Positions 1 through 5,127 of a DNA stretch of 7,976 nucleotides are shown one piece after another. The notes beneath the pieces are model-generated. The model had not been told where the DNA came from, searched no databases, and saw only the letters and a program-made list of their open reading frames with translations. A program made the position numbers and the translations under genes. Each line of letters starts with the position of its first letter. Within the stretch, counting starts at the first letter, position 1. Location: the NCBI GenBank assembly GCA_036380435.1, contig DASVES010000101.1, positions 1 through 7,976 of the forward strand, written 5' to 3'. Source of the stretch: DASQDT01 sp036380435. GTDB taxonomy: Bacteria > Acidobacteriota > Blastocatellia > Pyrinomonadales > Pyrinomonadaceae.

Positions 1-24
1 GTTCGAGACAGAAGTTTTGCGCGG

Positions 25-60
25 GGCGCTCGACTCAAGGCAGGGTTGAGCGCCTTTTTT
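25..60 (+). terminator. Intrinsic terminator of an upstream gene
   Basis: GGCGCTC (25-31) pairs perfectly with GAGCGCC (48-54), and six T residues follow directly (55-60). This is the classical Rho-independent layout on the plus strand. An alternative pairing of CTCAA (34-38) with TTGAG (46-50) can extend the lower stem, using GGCG/CGCC with a 5-base bulge. No gene in the window precedes it, so it must end transcription of a gene lying left of base 1. It insulates the glyoxalase-fold gene that begins at 178. Confidence 0.85.
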
Positions 61-166
61 CTTGTAACGCGTTTCTACTTGTACCAAGAGACTCCTCGCT
101 TTGGGCCGGAGTGACAACCGTTAATCCGGCGGCCATCTGAAACTCCCGATCAGATCAAACCTGTAT

Positions 167-171
167 AGGAG
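167..171 (+). promoter_or_regulatory. Ribosome binding site of the VOC gene
   Basis: AGGAG stands 6 bases before ATG 178 and fixes that start. It is one of only a few good Shine-Dalgarno sites in the window. No convincing -35/-10 pair was found between the upstream terminator (ending at 60) and this site, although TATAGG (164-169) overlaps it. Confidence 0.8.
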
Positions 172-177
172 AAAATC

Positions 178-657
178 ATGTCCGACAAAGTGAAACCCAT
201 CCCCGAGGGCTACCACACCGTGACGCCTTACGTGTGCGTGAGCGACGCGGCCCGCGCCATCGAGTTCTACAAGGAGGCGCTCGGCGCGACCGAGATCATG
301 CGTATGGAGGCGCCCGGCGGGAGGATCGGGCACGCCGAGATAAAAATCGGCGACTCGCACGTCATGCTCGCCGACGAGTTTCCCGAAATCAACTTCCGCA
401 GCCCGCAGACGTTGGGCGGCCCGACTGCTCAATTCATGATCTACGTCGAGGACGTTGACGCGCGCGTCGAGCAGGCGGTCGCCGCCGGCGCGAAGCTGGT
501 GCGGCCCGTCAAGGATCAGTTCTACGGCGACCGCAGCGGCGGGGTGGAAGACCCCTTCGGCCACTTCTGGTACATCTCCACGCGCATCGAGAACCTGACG
601 TTTGAAGAGGTCAAGAAGCGCAGCGACGCCGAGATGGCGCAACACGCGGGAGCATGA
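178..657 (+). CDS. VOC family (glyoxalase / PhnB-like) protein
   Basis: This 159-residue protein of the vicinal oxygen chelate superfamily is probably a soluble cytoplasmic metal-dependent enzyme or binding protein. Visible marks are the N-terminal KPIPEGYHTVTPY segment typical of PhnB-like members, then AIEFYKEALGA (27-37), GHAEIKIGD (51-59) with likely metal ligands His52 and Glu54, and the second-module signature VEDPFGHFWYIST (123-135). Two beta-alpha-beta-beta-beta modules fit the length exactly, so the gene looks complete. ATG 178 follows a good ribosome binding site. The substrate cannot be told from sequence: this superfamily includes glyoxalases, fosfomycin and bleomycin resistance proteins and dioxygenases. 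It stands alone, between an upstream terminator and a downstream hairpin. The family call is firm; the reaction is unknown. Confidence 0.93.
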   Translation: MSDKVKPIPEGYHTVTPYVCVSDAARAIEFYKEALGATEIMRMEAPGGRIGHAEIKIGDSHVMLADEFPEINFRSPQTLGGPTAQFMIYVEDVDARVEQAVAAGAKLVRPVKDQFYGDRSGGVEDPFGHFWYISTRIENLTFEEVKKRSDAEMAQHAGA

Positions 658-683
658 AGCGCGACTGACCGAAACATCGTGCA

Positions 684-750
684 TCAGTCTGCGGTAGCGG
701 GTGGGTCTTCTCCCGCCGCCACACTCGCCCGCTATCGCAGGCAATACTGA
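684..750. repeat. Imperfect inverted repeat / hairpin
   Basis: A 13-base arm at 689-701 (CTGCGGTAGCGGG) pairs with 728-740 (CCCGCTATCGCAG), with one G-T pair. A second 5-base stem, TCAGT (684-688) with ACTGA (746-750), is separated on the right by a 5-base bulge. The 26-base loop holds its own GGG/CCC pairing. It lies 27 bases after the VOC stop codon. There is no T-run, so it is not a classical terminator. It could be a Rho-independent-like 3' end, a REP-type palindromic element or part of a structured RNA. The remaining DNA at 658-856 shows nothing else I can support. Confidence 0.6.
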
Positions 751-856
751 CTCGACGCTTCGCCGGAGCGGTTGCATCCAATCGCAAAAGTGTTGGCTAT
801 ATCTAAAGTTGAAGAGTCTCGCTATTTCACAGGTCATAACGATTTAAGGTCAACGC

Positions 857-1141
857 TTGAAAATCACCGGCTTCATTTGGCTCGAAGAGGTCGTGCGGAA
901 GCTTTCGCGGAAGCATTCTGTCGAGCAGGATGAGGTCGCAGAGGTTTTCCTCAACGCCCCGCGTTTCCGTTTTGTTGAAAAGGGGCACCGTTCAGGCGAA
1001 AATGTTTACGCGGCGCTGGGGCGGACGGACGCCGGCCGCTATCTGATATGCTTTTTTGTTCATAAGCAGGAGGGGCGTGCGTTAATCTTGTCCGCCCGCG
1101 ACATGAGCAGGGCCGAACGGAGAAGATATGACAAGAAGTAA
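857..1141 (+). CDS. brnT: BrnT-like type II toxin (RNase)
   Basis: This is a 94-residue BrnT-family toxin. Members of the family are RelE-fold ribonucleases that arrest translation and are neutralised by a partner encoded just downstream. Supporting features are the N-terminal helix ending in SRKHSV (17-22, matching the common RKHGV), the EVAEVF segment (26-31), a GRTDAGRYL strand (55-63), and the C-terminal SARDMSRAERRRY block (79-91), where the family carries its conserved SAR..S..E...Y residues. The start is TTG 857, since an in-frame TAA at 845-847 leaves no earlier start; AAGG at 846-849 is a plausible ribosome binding site. The stop codon lies inside the antitoxin gene. Toxin-first order and overlap are normal for brnTA modules. 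Family call firm; activity not shown. Confidence 0.88.
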   Translation: MKITGFIWLEEVVRKLSRKHSVEQDEVAEVFLNAPRFRFVEKGHRSGENVYAALGRTDAGRYLICFFVHKQEGRALILSARDMSRAERRRYDKK

Positions 1142-1391
1142 AAGCTCCATTTCAAAGGCTAAATCTTATAAAGAGATCGGCGAGTATTGGGATTCGCACG
1201 ACCTGGGCGAGAACTGGGACGAGACCGAGCCGGCCGAGTTCGAGGTGAGTATTCAAGGGCGGGCGAATCTCGTCGCACTTGACGAGGCAGTGAAGGACAA
1301 GCTAACCGAGATTGCCAGGTCGAAGAAGGTTCCGGTCGAGGTGCTGGTCAACGAGTGGCTTAAAGAAAAGATAGCCAGCCACCACAAGTGA
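1128..1391 (+). CDS. CopG/BrnA-like antitoxin
   Basis: This 87-residue protein is the cognate antitoxin of the BrnT-like toxin. The N-terminal part holds YKEIGEYWDSHDLGENWDE (14-32), the acidic, aromatic segment typical of CopG-type antitoxins paired with BrnT, expected to wrap the toxin. The C-terminal part (about 38-84) fits a ribbon-helix-helix fold: a short strand, FEVSI, then two helices (LDEAVKDKLTEIARSKK and VEVLVNEWLKEKIA). Such a domain would dimerise, bind the operon promoter and repress it. ATG 1128 overlaps the toxin frame by 14 bases, and GGAG at 1119-1122 is a good ribosome binding site. Translational coupling and autoregulation are therefore expected by family analogy; no operator could be identified with confidence upstream of 857. 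Confidence 0.87.
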   Translation: MTRSKSSISKAKSYKEIGEYWDSHDLGENWDETEPAEFEVSIQGRANLVALDEAVKDKLTEIARSKKVPVEVLVNEWLKEKIASHHK

Positions 1392-1435
1392 AGCCGCGCC
1401 GTTTTCAATTCCGCCGCGTTGAGCCAGCATCCGCG

Positions 1436-1645
1436 TCACGACTCCCCATCTAAGCGGCGCTCCCGAAGCGTGCGCTCCCCGAAGTAACGGCGTGGACTTC
1501 CGCACATCCAACACGAGCAGAGTTTGCGTGCGTGGGCCATCTGGCCGATGCGACGCAGGTCGCCATCATGTACGCCGCCGTAATACTTCCTGACGCGACG
1601 CTTGATGCGTTCCTCGTGATGGCGTCTGAGTGAGCGTGATTTCAT
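1436..1645 (-). CDS. Small basic Cys-rich conserved protein
   Basis: This 69-residue minus-strand protein begins at an ATG (complement of 1643-1645). The N-terminal half is very basic (MKSRSLRRHHEERIKRRVRK). The C-terminal half carries KLCSCWMCGSPRRYFGERTL (41-60), followed by RERR. I recall short bacterial proteins with a C-S-C-x-M-C-G-N/S-P-R-x-F/Y-G-E/D-x-T signature, so I treat this as a real gene rather than a shadow; the function of that group is unknown to me. Cys43, Cys45 and Cys48 could bind a metal, and the basic arm suggests a nucleic-acid or ribosome contact, both inference. It converges on the antitoxin gene (45-base gap) and is divergent from the ImmA/IrrE-like gene. No clear ribosome binding site is seen. 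Confidence 0.7.
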   Translation of the reverse strand: MKSRSLRRHHEERIKRRVRKYYGGVHDGDLRRIGQMAHARKLCSCWMCGSPRRYFGERTLRERRLDGES

Positions 1646-1726
1646 GGCGTCGTGAATGACATCAGTTTAGCGCAAGACTTTTCTTCCAGCATAGCCTTTT
1701 GAAGTGAAACACCCCGCCGGGACGAG

Positions 1727-1732
1727 TATAAT
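1727..1732 (+). promoter_or_regulatory. -10 box (TATAAT), likely leaderless start
   Basis: A perfect TATAAT ends 7 bases before the in-frame GTG at 1740, so transcription would begin at about that codon. No good -35 hexamer stands at 16-18 bases (TTGAAG at 1699-1704 is 22 bases away). If real, it makes the farther upstream GTG 1704 an unlikely start, because that codon would lie outside the transcript. Confidence 0.5.
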
Positions 1733-1739
1733 CGACGAC

Positions 1740-2432
1740 GTGGACGAGAAGGTTCTACCGCCGAGTTTTAAGGGGAGACAGTACGAGGTGCGCGCGTTGG
1801 GGTTGCGCGACTTCGCGGGCCTGCGCCGGGACGACGACGCGCTCGACCCGTTCGAGCTGGCGTACTTCGCGCGGTTGATGGTGATTAACTTCGAGCAGAT
1901 CGAGGGGCTGTCGGAGGAGACGAAGGAGCATCTTCTGGGGGCGGGCACGGATGCGTGGTCGGGCGGGACGTGTTCGCGGCCGCTGCCGAACGGCTGGCGG
2001 CTCGTCATCCTGAATCCGAAGCACGGCCGGTCGCGCAACAACGCGACGCTGATGGAGGAGGTCTGTCACGTCTTCCTCGGTCACAAGGCGAACCGCCTGT
2101 CCATCGTCGCCCGCAACAAGAATGGCCAGACGGTCGCGCGCGACTACAATGACGATGACGAGGAGGCGGCCTACTCGGTCGGGGCGGCGGCGCTGGCGCC
2201 TTACGCGGGTCTGCGTAAGCTGATGCGACAGGGCAAGACCTCAATCGAGATCGCGCGCCACTTCAACGTGAGCCGGGAGCTGGTCGAGTTTCGTCTGAAG
2301 ATTTCGCGTCTGTGGGCGGAGTACCGCGAGCGGCACCCCGAGGAGACGGCCGCGCGCGCCGCCCGCCGCAACGGCTTCGCCGCCAGAGCCGGCGCGCAGG
2401 CCGACAACGCGCCCGTTCCCGAGAAGGACTGA
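1740..2432 (+). CDS. ImmA/IrrE-like protein with variant HExxH
   Basis: The gene encodes 230 residues from GTG 1740. GTG 1704, just after an in-frame TAG at 1692-1694, would give 242, and numbering here uses that longer form. ImmA/IrrE proteins are zinc peptidases that cut or inactivate repressors, as in phage/ICE induction and the Deinococcus stress response. The core reads LMEEVCHVFLGHK (116-128): His122 and the GH at 126-127 fit, but the first His of HExxH is Glu118. The downstream EEAAYSVGAAALAPYAGL (153-170) matches the family's third-ligand helix. SIEIARHFNVSRELVEFRLK (180-199) matches the usual closing helix-turn-helix-like segment. The tail is Ala/Arg-rich and low in complexity. No repressor gene lies beside it; a DnaG-like primase gene follows 43 bases later. 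Family firm, peptidase activity doubtful. Confidence 0.82.
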   Translation: MDEKVLPPSFKGRQYEVRALGLRDFAGLRRDDDALDPFELAYFARLMVINFEQIEGLSEETKEHLLGAGTDAWSGGTCSRPLPNGWRLVILNPKHGRSRNNATLMEEVCHVFLGHKANRLSIVARNKNGQTVARDYNDDDEEAAYSVGAAALAPYAGLRKLMRQGKTSIEIARHFNVSRELVEFRLKISRLWAEYRERHPEETAARAARRNGFAARAGAQADNAPVPEKD

Positions 2433-2475
2433 CGCCAGCGCGCCCACCGAAGACCTGTTCGGCCACCGACCTCCT

Positions 2476-3606
2476 ATGGATAGAGCGAGCGAGACGCCGC
2501 AAGAGCGCCTGCGCCGTCTGCGCGACGACATCAAGCGCACGATTGACTATCGCTCGTTCTACCTGCGCTACTGCCCCGAGGCCCGTCAGGCGGGCGCGCG
2601 TCTCCTGAGTCTCTGCCCCATCCCCTCACACGGACACAGCGGGCAGGGCAGCCCCAGCCTCTCCATCGACACACAGCACGGACTCTTCAATTGCTTCTCG
2701 CGCGGCGAGGGCGGCGACCACATCACCTTTTACGAGCTGATGCACGGCGTCAACTTCGGACGCGCCGTGCGCGAGCTGGCGCGCGAACTCGGCCTCACCG
2801 GCCGGCGTCCACGCCAGCCCCCGCTCTCGCAGCGCGCCGCCCCGGACGCCGCCGGGCCGGAGACCTTCGAGCCGCTCGACGCGGAGCGCACCACCGAAAT
2901 CTGCGAAGCCTTCCTCCGCGTCTGCCGCGGCGAAGACCAGATTGAAGGCGTCAGGTATCTCTCGCGACGCGGCATCGGCCCCGAGACTGTCAGGCGCGCG
3001 GGGGTCGTCTACTTCCCGCGCCGCGCCTACCGCCGCGTGATGCGCCGGATGCTCGACGCCTTCCCACCCGAAGAGCTTCAGCGCAGCGGCCTCTTCAACC
3101 GGCGCGCGCACCTCACCTTCTACCGACACCGCCTGCTCTTCCCGTTTCTCGTCGAGGGCCGCGCCCGCTATCTACAGGCGCGCACCACCGCGCCCGGCGT
3201 CGAGCCGCGCTGGCACAACATGCGCGGCAGCGTCCCCGCGCTCTACAACGCGGACGCGCTCGCGGAGCTGCCCACCGACTCGGTCGTCTATCTCGTCGAA
3301 GGTTTCACGGACACTCTGACACTCGCGGCGCGCGGCTTCGCGGCCGTCGGACTCGTCGGGGCCGGCGGACTCAGGGAGGACTGGCTCGCGCCGCTGGCGC
3401 GCTTCCGCGTCGTCGCCGCGCTCGACCCCGACGCCGCCGGCCGCCGCGCCGCCGCGCGCTACGCCGAGATGTTCGCGCGCCGACGGATGCGCCTCGCCTC
3501 CGTCGCACTGCCCACCGACATCAACGACTTCTTTCGCCAACACCCCTCCGCCTCGCTGGAGCTTTCGCTGCTGGCGGAAGCGGCGCTGGAAGACAGTGAG
3601 CAGTGA
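2476..3606 (+). CDS. DnaG-like CHC2-Toprim primase, stand-alone
   Basis: This 376-residue protein resembles the first two thirds of bacterial primase, which makes RNA primers for DNA replication. The zinc-binding region (about 47-105) reads CPIPSHGH ... SPSLSID ... CFSRGEGGD. Cys47, His52 or His54, and Cys73 are present, but the fourth ligand position (CFxCG in DnaG) is Arg76. A Toprim N-terminal part (about 140-265) contains the RLLFPFLVEGRARYLQARTT segment. The Toprim core has EGFTD (275-279, Glu275) and ALDPDAAGRRAA (315-326, Asp317 and Asp319), so catalytic acids are intact. The helicase-binding C-terminal domain of about 600-residue DnaG is absent. ATG 2476 has no ribosome binding site; translation may depend on the gene before it. 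The last codons and stop lie in the 7-base repeat array. It is probably not the housekeeping primase; a mobile-element or defence origin is possible. Confidence 0.85.
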   Translation: MDRASETPQERLRRLRDDIKRTIDYRSFYLRYCPEARQAGARLLSLCPIPSHGHSGQGSPSLSIDTQHGLFNCFSRGEGGDHITFYELMHGVNFGRAVRELARELGLTGRRPRQPPLSQRAAPDAAGPETFEPLDAERTTEICEAFLRVCRGEDQIEGVRYLSRRGIGPETVRRAGVVYFPRRAYRRVMRRMLDAFPPEELQRSGLFNRRAHLTFYRHRLLFPFLVEGRARYLQARTTAPGVEPRWHNMRGSVPALYNADALAELPTDSVVYLVEGFTDTLTLAARGFAAVGLVGAGGLREDWLAPLARFRVVAALDPDAAGRRAAARYAEMFARRRMRLASVALPTDINDFFRQHPSASLELSLLAEAALEDSEQ

Positions 3607-3678
3607 GCAGTGAGCAGTAAGCAGTCAGCACGCTCAACCAGCATTTACTGCTCACTGCTCACTGCTTACTGCTCACTC
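3594..3678. repeat. Inverted 7-bp repeat array, long hairpin
   Basis: The left arm is five 7-base units (CAGTGAG x3, CAGTAAG, CAGTCAG; 3594-3628). The right arm is the inverted series TTTACTG, CTCACTG x2, CTTACTG, CTCACTC (3644-3678). Bases 3596-3625 pair with 3647-3676 as a 30-bp stem with one G-T pair and one mismatch, around a 21-base loop. The primase stop codon (3604-3606) falls in the second unit, so the array supplies the last residues of that protein. Such a hairpin could block 3' decay or stop transcription, though no T-run follows. I recall similar GTGAGCA-type repeats in other bacterial genomes but cannot confirm that here. Confidence 0.9.
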
Positions 3679-3681
3679 TCC

Positions 3682-3690
3682 TGATATAAT
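3682..3690 (+). promoter_or_regulatory. Extended -10 promoter (TGATATAAT)
   Basis: TG-N-TATAAT is a perfect extended -10 element. It ends 6 bases before ATG 3697, which puts the expected transcription start at or within a base or two of the ATG and predicts a leaderless or near-leaderless mRNA. No Shine-Dalgarno sequence precedes the ATG, which agrees with this. An extended -10 can work without a -35 box; the -35 position falls in the right arm of the 7-base repeat hairpin and has no good match. Confidence 0.65.
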
Positions 3691-3696
3691 TTCCGT

Positions 3697-4995
3697 ATGG
3701 CCGACGACCTCAGACAGGCGGCGCGCCCGATGGCCGGGCTAAGCGTGGTGGACAAGCTGCGCCTCCTGCTCGACATCACGAAGAAGATCAGCCGCTCCCT
3801 GAGCCTTCAGGAAGTGCTCATGATGGTCATGGACACGCTCGACTCGCTGCTCCCCTACGACGCGGCCGGCATCTATCTCATCCGCCGCGACCAGCACTTG
3901 AGCGAGGGCGGAACCGCCACGCTCGTCTTCCACGCCGAGGCCATGCGCGGCTACGACGTGGAGGAGATGATGGAGCTGCGTCTGAAGGCCGGGCAGGGAC
4001 TCATCGGACACGTCGCGCAGACGGGCGAGCCGATCATCTGCCCCGACGTGCGCCTCGACCCGCGCTACGTCAACGCCCGCCGCGCCACCCGCTCCGAGAT
4101 GGTCGCGCCCATCATCTCGAACGACGAGGTCATCGGCGTCTTCGATCTGGAGAGCGACCACCTCGACGCCTACACGGAGGACGACAAAGAGGTGTTGATG
4201 CTGCTCACCTCGCAGGTGGCCATCATCATCGAGAAGGCCATGCTGCACGAGCAGCTCGTGGAGAAGAAGCGTCTGGAGGCGCAGCTCGAAGTCGCCCGGC
4301 AGGTGCAGCTCTCCCTGCTCCCGGCCCGCGACCCCACCCTCGAAGGCTTCGACATCAGCGCCTACAACTTCTCGACCGAAGAGGTCTCCGGCGACTACTA
4401 CGACTTCGTCAACATCTACGAAGACCAGCTCGGCTTGGTCATCGCCGACGTGTCGGGGAAGGGTGTCCCCGCCGCGCTCCTGATGGCCTTCCTGCGCGCG
4501 TCGCTTCGCGCCGCCATCCACATCGGCTACGCGCCCCACGTCGCCATGTCGAAGGTCAACTATCTGCTGTGGGAGTCCATCGAGCGCAACCAGTTCGTCA
4601 CGGCCTTCTACGGCGTCCTCGACAGCACGAACAAGACGCTCGCTTACACGAACGCCGGGCACAACCCGCCGCTCATGCTCGACGCCGGTGGCGAGGCCCG
4701 CTTCATCGAGCGCGGCGGCCTTCCGCTCGGCATGTTCCGCGACGCGCGCTACTACGAGTATTATCTGGCGGTCGAAGCGGGGCAGACGCTCGTGCTCTAT
4801 ACGGACGGCGTGACCGAGGCGGCCGACGCGAAGGGCGAGGAGTACGGCCGCGAGCGTCTGGAGCGCGCCGTGCGCGAAGGCCGCGACCTCGCCGCGCGCG
4901 CCCTCATCGACTTCATCTATGCCGACGTGCTCGCCTGGACGGGCGGCCGCGGCGCCACCGACGACGTGACCTTCGTCGTCATCAAAGCTCTCTGA
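3697..4995 (+). CDS. GAF-SpoIIE (RsbU-like) Ser/Thr phosphatase
   Basis: This 432-residue soluble signalling phosphatase has a GAF sensor domain at about 20-185 (LSLQEVLMMVMDTLDSLLPY; later GQGLIGHVAQTGEPIICPD and APIISNDEVIGVFDLES). A coiled-coil helix at about 183-209 ends in QVQLSLLP, the usual entry to this phosphatase family. The PP2C-type SpoIIE domain spans about 215-432. Metal-binding and core motifs are intact: SGDYYDF (Asp233), VIADVSGKG (Asp251), TNAGHNPP, LYTDGVTEA (Asp370) and ATDDVTFVV (Asp422, Asp423). Family members dephosphorylate anti-anti-sigma (STAS) proteins in partner-switching control of sigma factors; no STAS or RsbW-like gene is in view, so the target is unknown. ATG 3697 lies 6 bases after an extended -10. 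A Ser/Thr kinase gene follows, suggesting linked phospho-signalling. Confidence 0.95.
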   Translation: MADDLRQAARPMAGLSVVDKLRLLLDITKKISRSLSLQEVLMMVMDTLDSLLPYDAAGIYLIRRDQHLSEGGTATLVFHAEAMRGYDVEEMMELRLKAGQGLIGHVAQTGEPIICPDVRLDPRYVNARRATRSEMVAPIISNDEVIGVFDLESDHLDAYTEDDKEVLMLLTSQVAIIIEKAMLHEQLVEKKRLEAQLEVARQVQLSLLPARDPTLEGFDISAYNFSTEEVSGDYYDFVNIYEDQLGLVIADVSGKGVPAALLMAFLRASLRAAIHIGYAPHVAMSKVNYLLWESIERNQFVTAFYGVLDSTNKTLAYTNAGHNPPLMLDAGGEARFIERGGLPLGMFRDARYYEYYLAVEAGQTLVLYTDGVTEAADAKGEEYGRERLERAVREGRDLAARALIDFIYADVLAWTGGRGATDDVTFVVIKAL

Positions 4996-5028
4996 CAACT
5001 CCGCGCGCCCGTCGGGCGTCCGGTCGAA

Positions 5029-5127
5029 GTGCGCTGCGTTTATCTACTGCTGTTGATGGCGGCCTACCTGCTCACCGCCATCGGCCGCAAGGTCATCACC
5101 GCCGGCGAGTTCGACAATCTGCAATGA
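5029..5127 (+). CDS. Possible membrane microprotein (32 aa)
   Basis: The frame from GTG 5029 to TGA 5125-5127 encodes 32 residues. An Arg-Cys start leads into a hydrophobic run, VYLLLLMAAYLLTAI, then GRK, and a short polar tail, VITAGEFDNLQ. This is the layout of a single-pass membrane peptide with a positive flank. Codon third positions are GC-rich, as in the phosphatase gene. The TGA overlaps the kinase ATG as ATGA, the common form of translational coupling. ATG 5056 would give 23 residues instead. The frame is the same as that of the phosphatase, which ends at 4995. Alternatives are a worn 3' remnant of a larger gene, or chance. No ribosome binding site was seen and the family is unrecognised. 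Confidence 0.45.
   Translation: MRCVYLLLLMAAYLLTAIGRKVITAGEFDNLQ

Noticed and set aside
772..803. Possible promoter TTGCAT with TATATC upstream of the toxin gene
   Set aside because: The -35 matches poorly and the spacing is 20 bases. It is suggestive only, so it is not listed as a feature.
121..837. Long open frame on the minus strand (238 codons) across the VOC gene
   Set aside because: It is the antisense of a well-supported VOC gene; its composition (Arg, Ala, Val, Asp, His-rich, no recognisable domain) is typical of antisense frames in GC-rich genes.
1302..1514. Minus-strand 70-codon frame over the end of the antitoxin gene
   Set aside because: It overlaps both the antitoxin and the Cys-motif gene, shows no family feature and has no start signal.
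2312..2608. Plus-strand 98-codon frame across the junction of the ImmA/IrrE-like and primase genes
   Set aside because: It is an Arg/Ala-rich off-frame reading of two supported genes, with no motif of its own.
3594..3678. CRISPR-like array
   Set aside because: The units are only 7 bases, directly abutting, without spacers, and the second half is inverted. No cas gene is near.
3739..4998. Minus-strand open frame of 419 codons covering almost the whole phosphatase gene
   Set aside because: The plus-strand frame has every SpoIIE motif intact. The antisense frame is rich in Val, Asp, Glu, His and Arg, as expected from codon complementing, and shows no domain.
4569..5123. Upstream extension of the kinase frame, giving an apparent 1037-residue protein
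   Set aside because: These 185 codons lie in another frame of the phosphatase gene and read as Arg/His-rich low-complexity sequence. The kinase fold begins right after ATG 5124.
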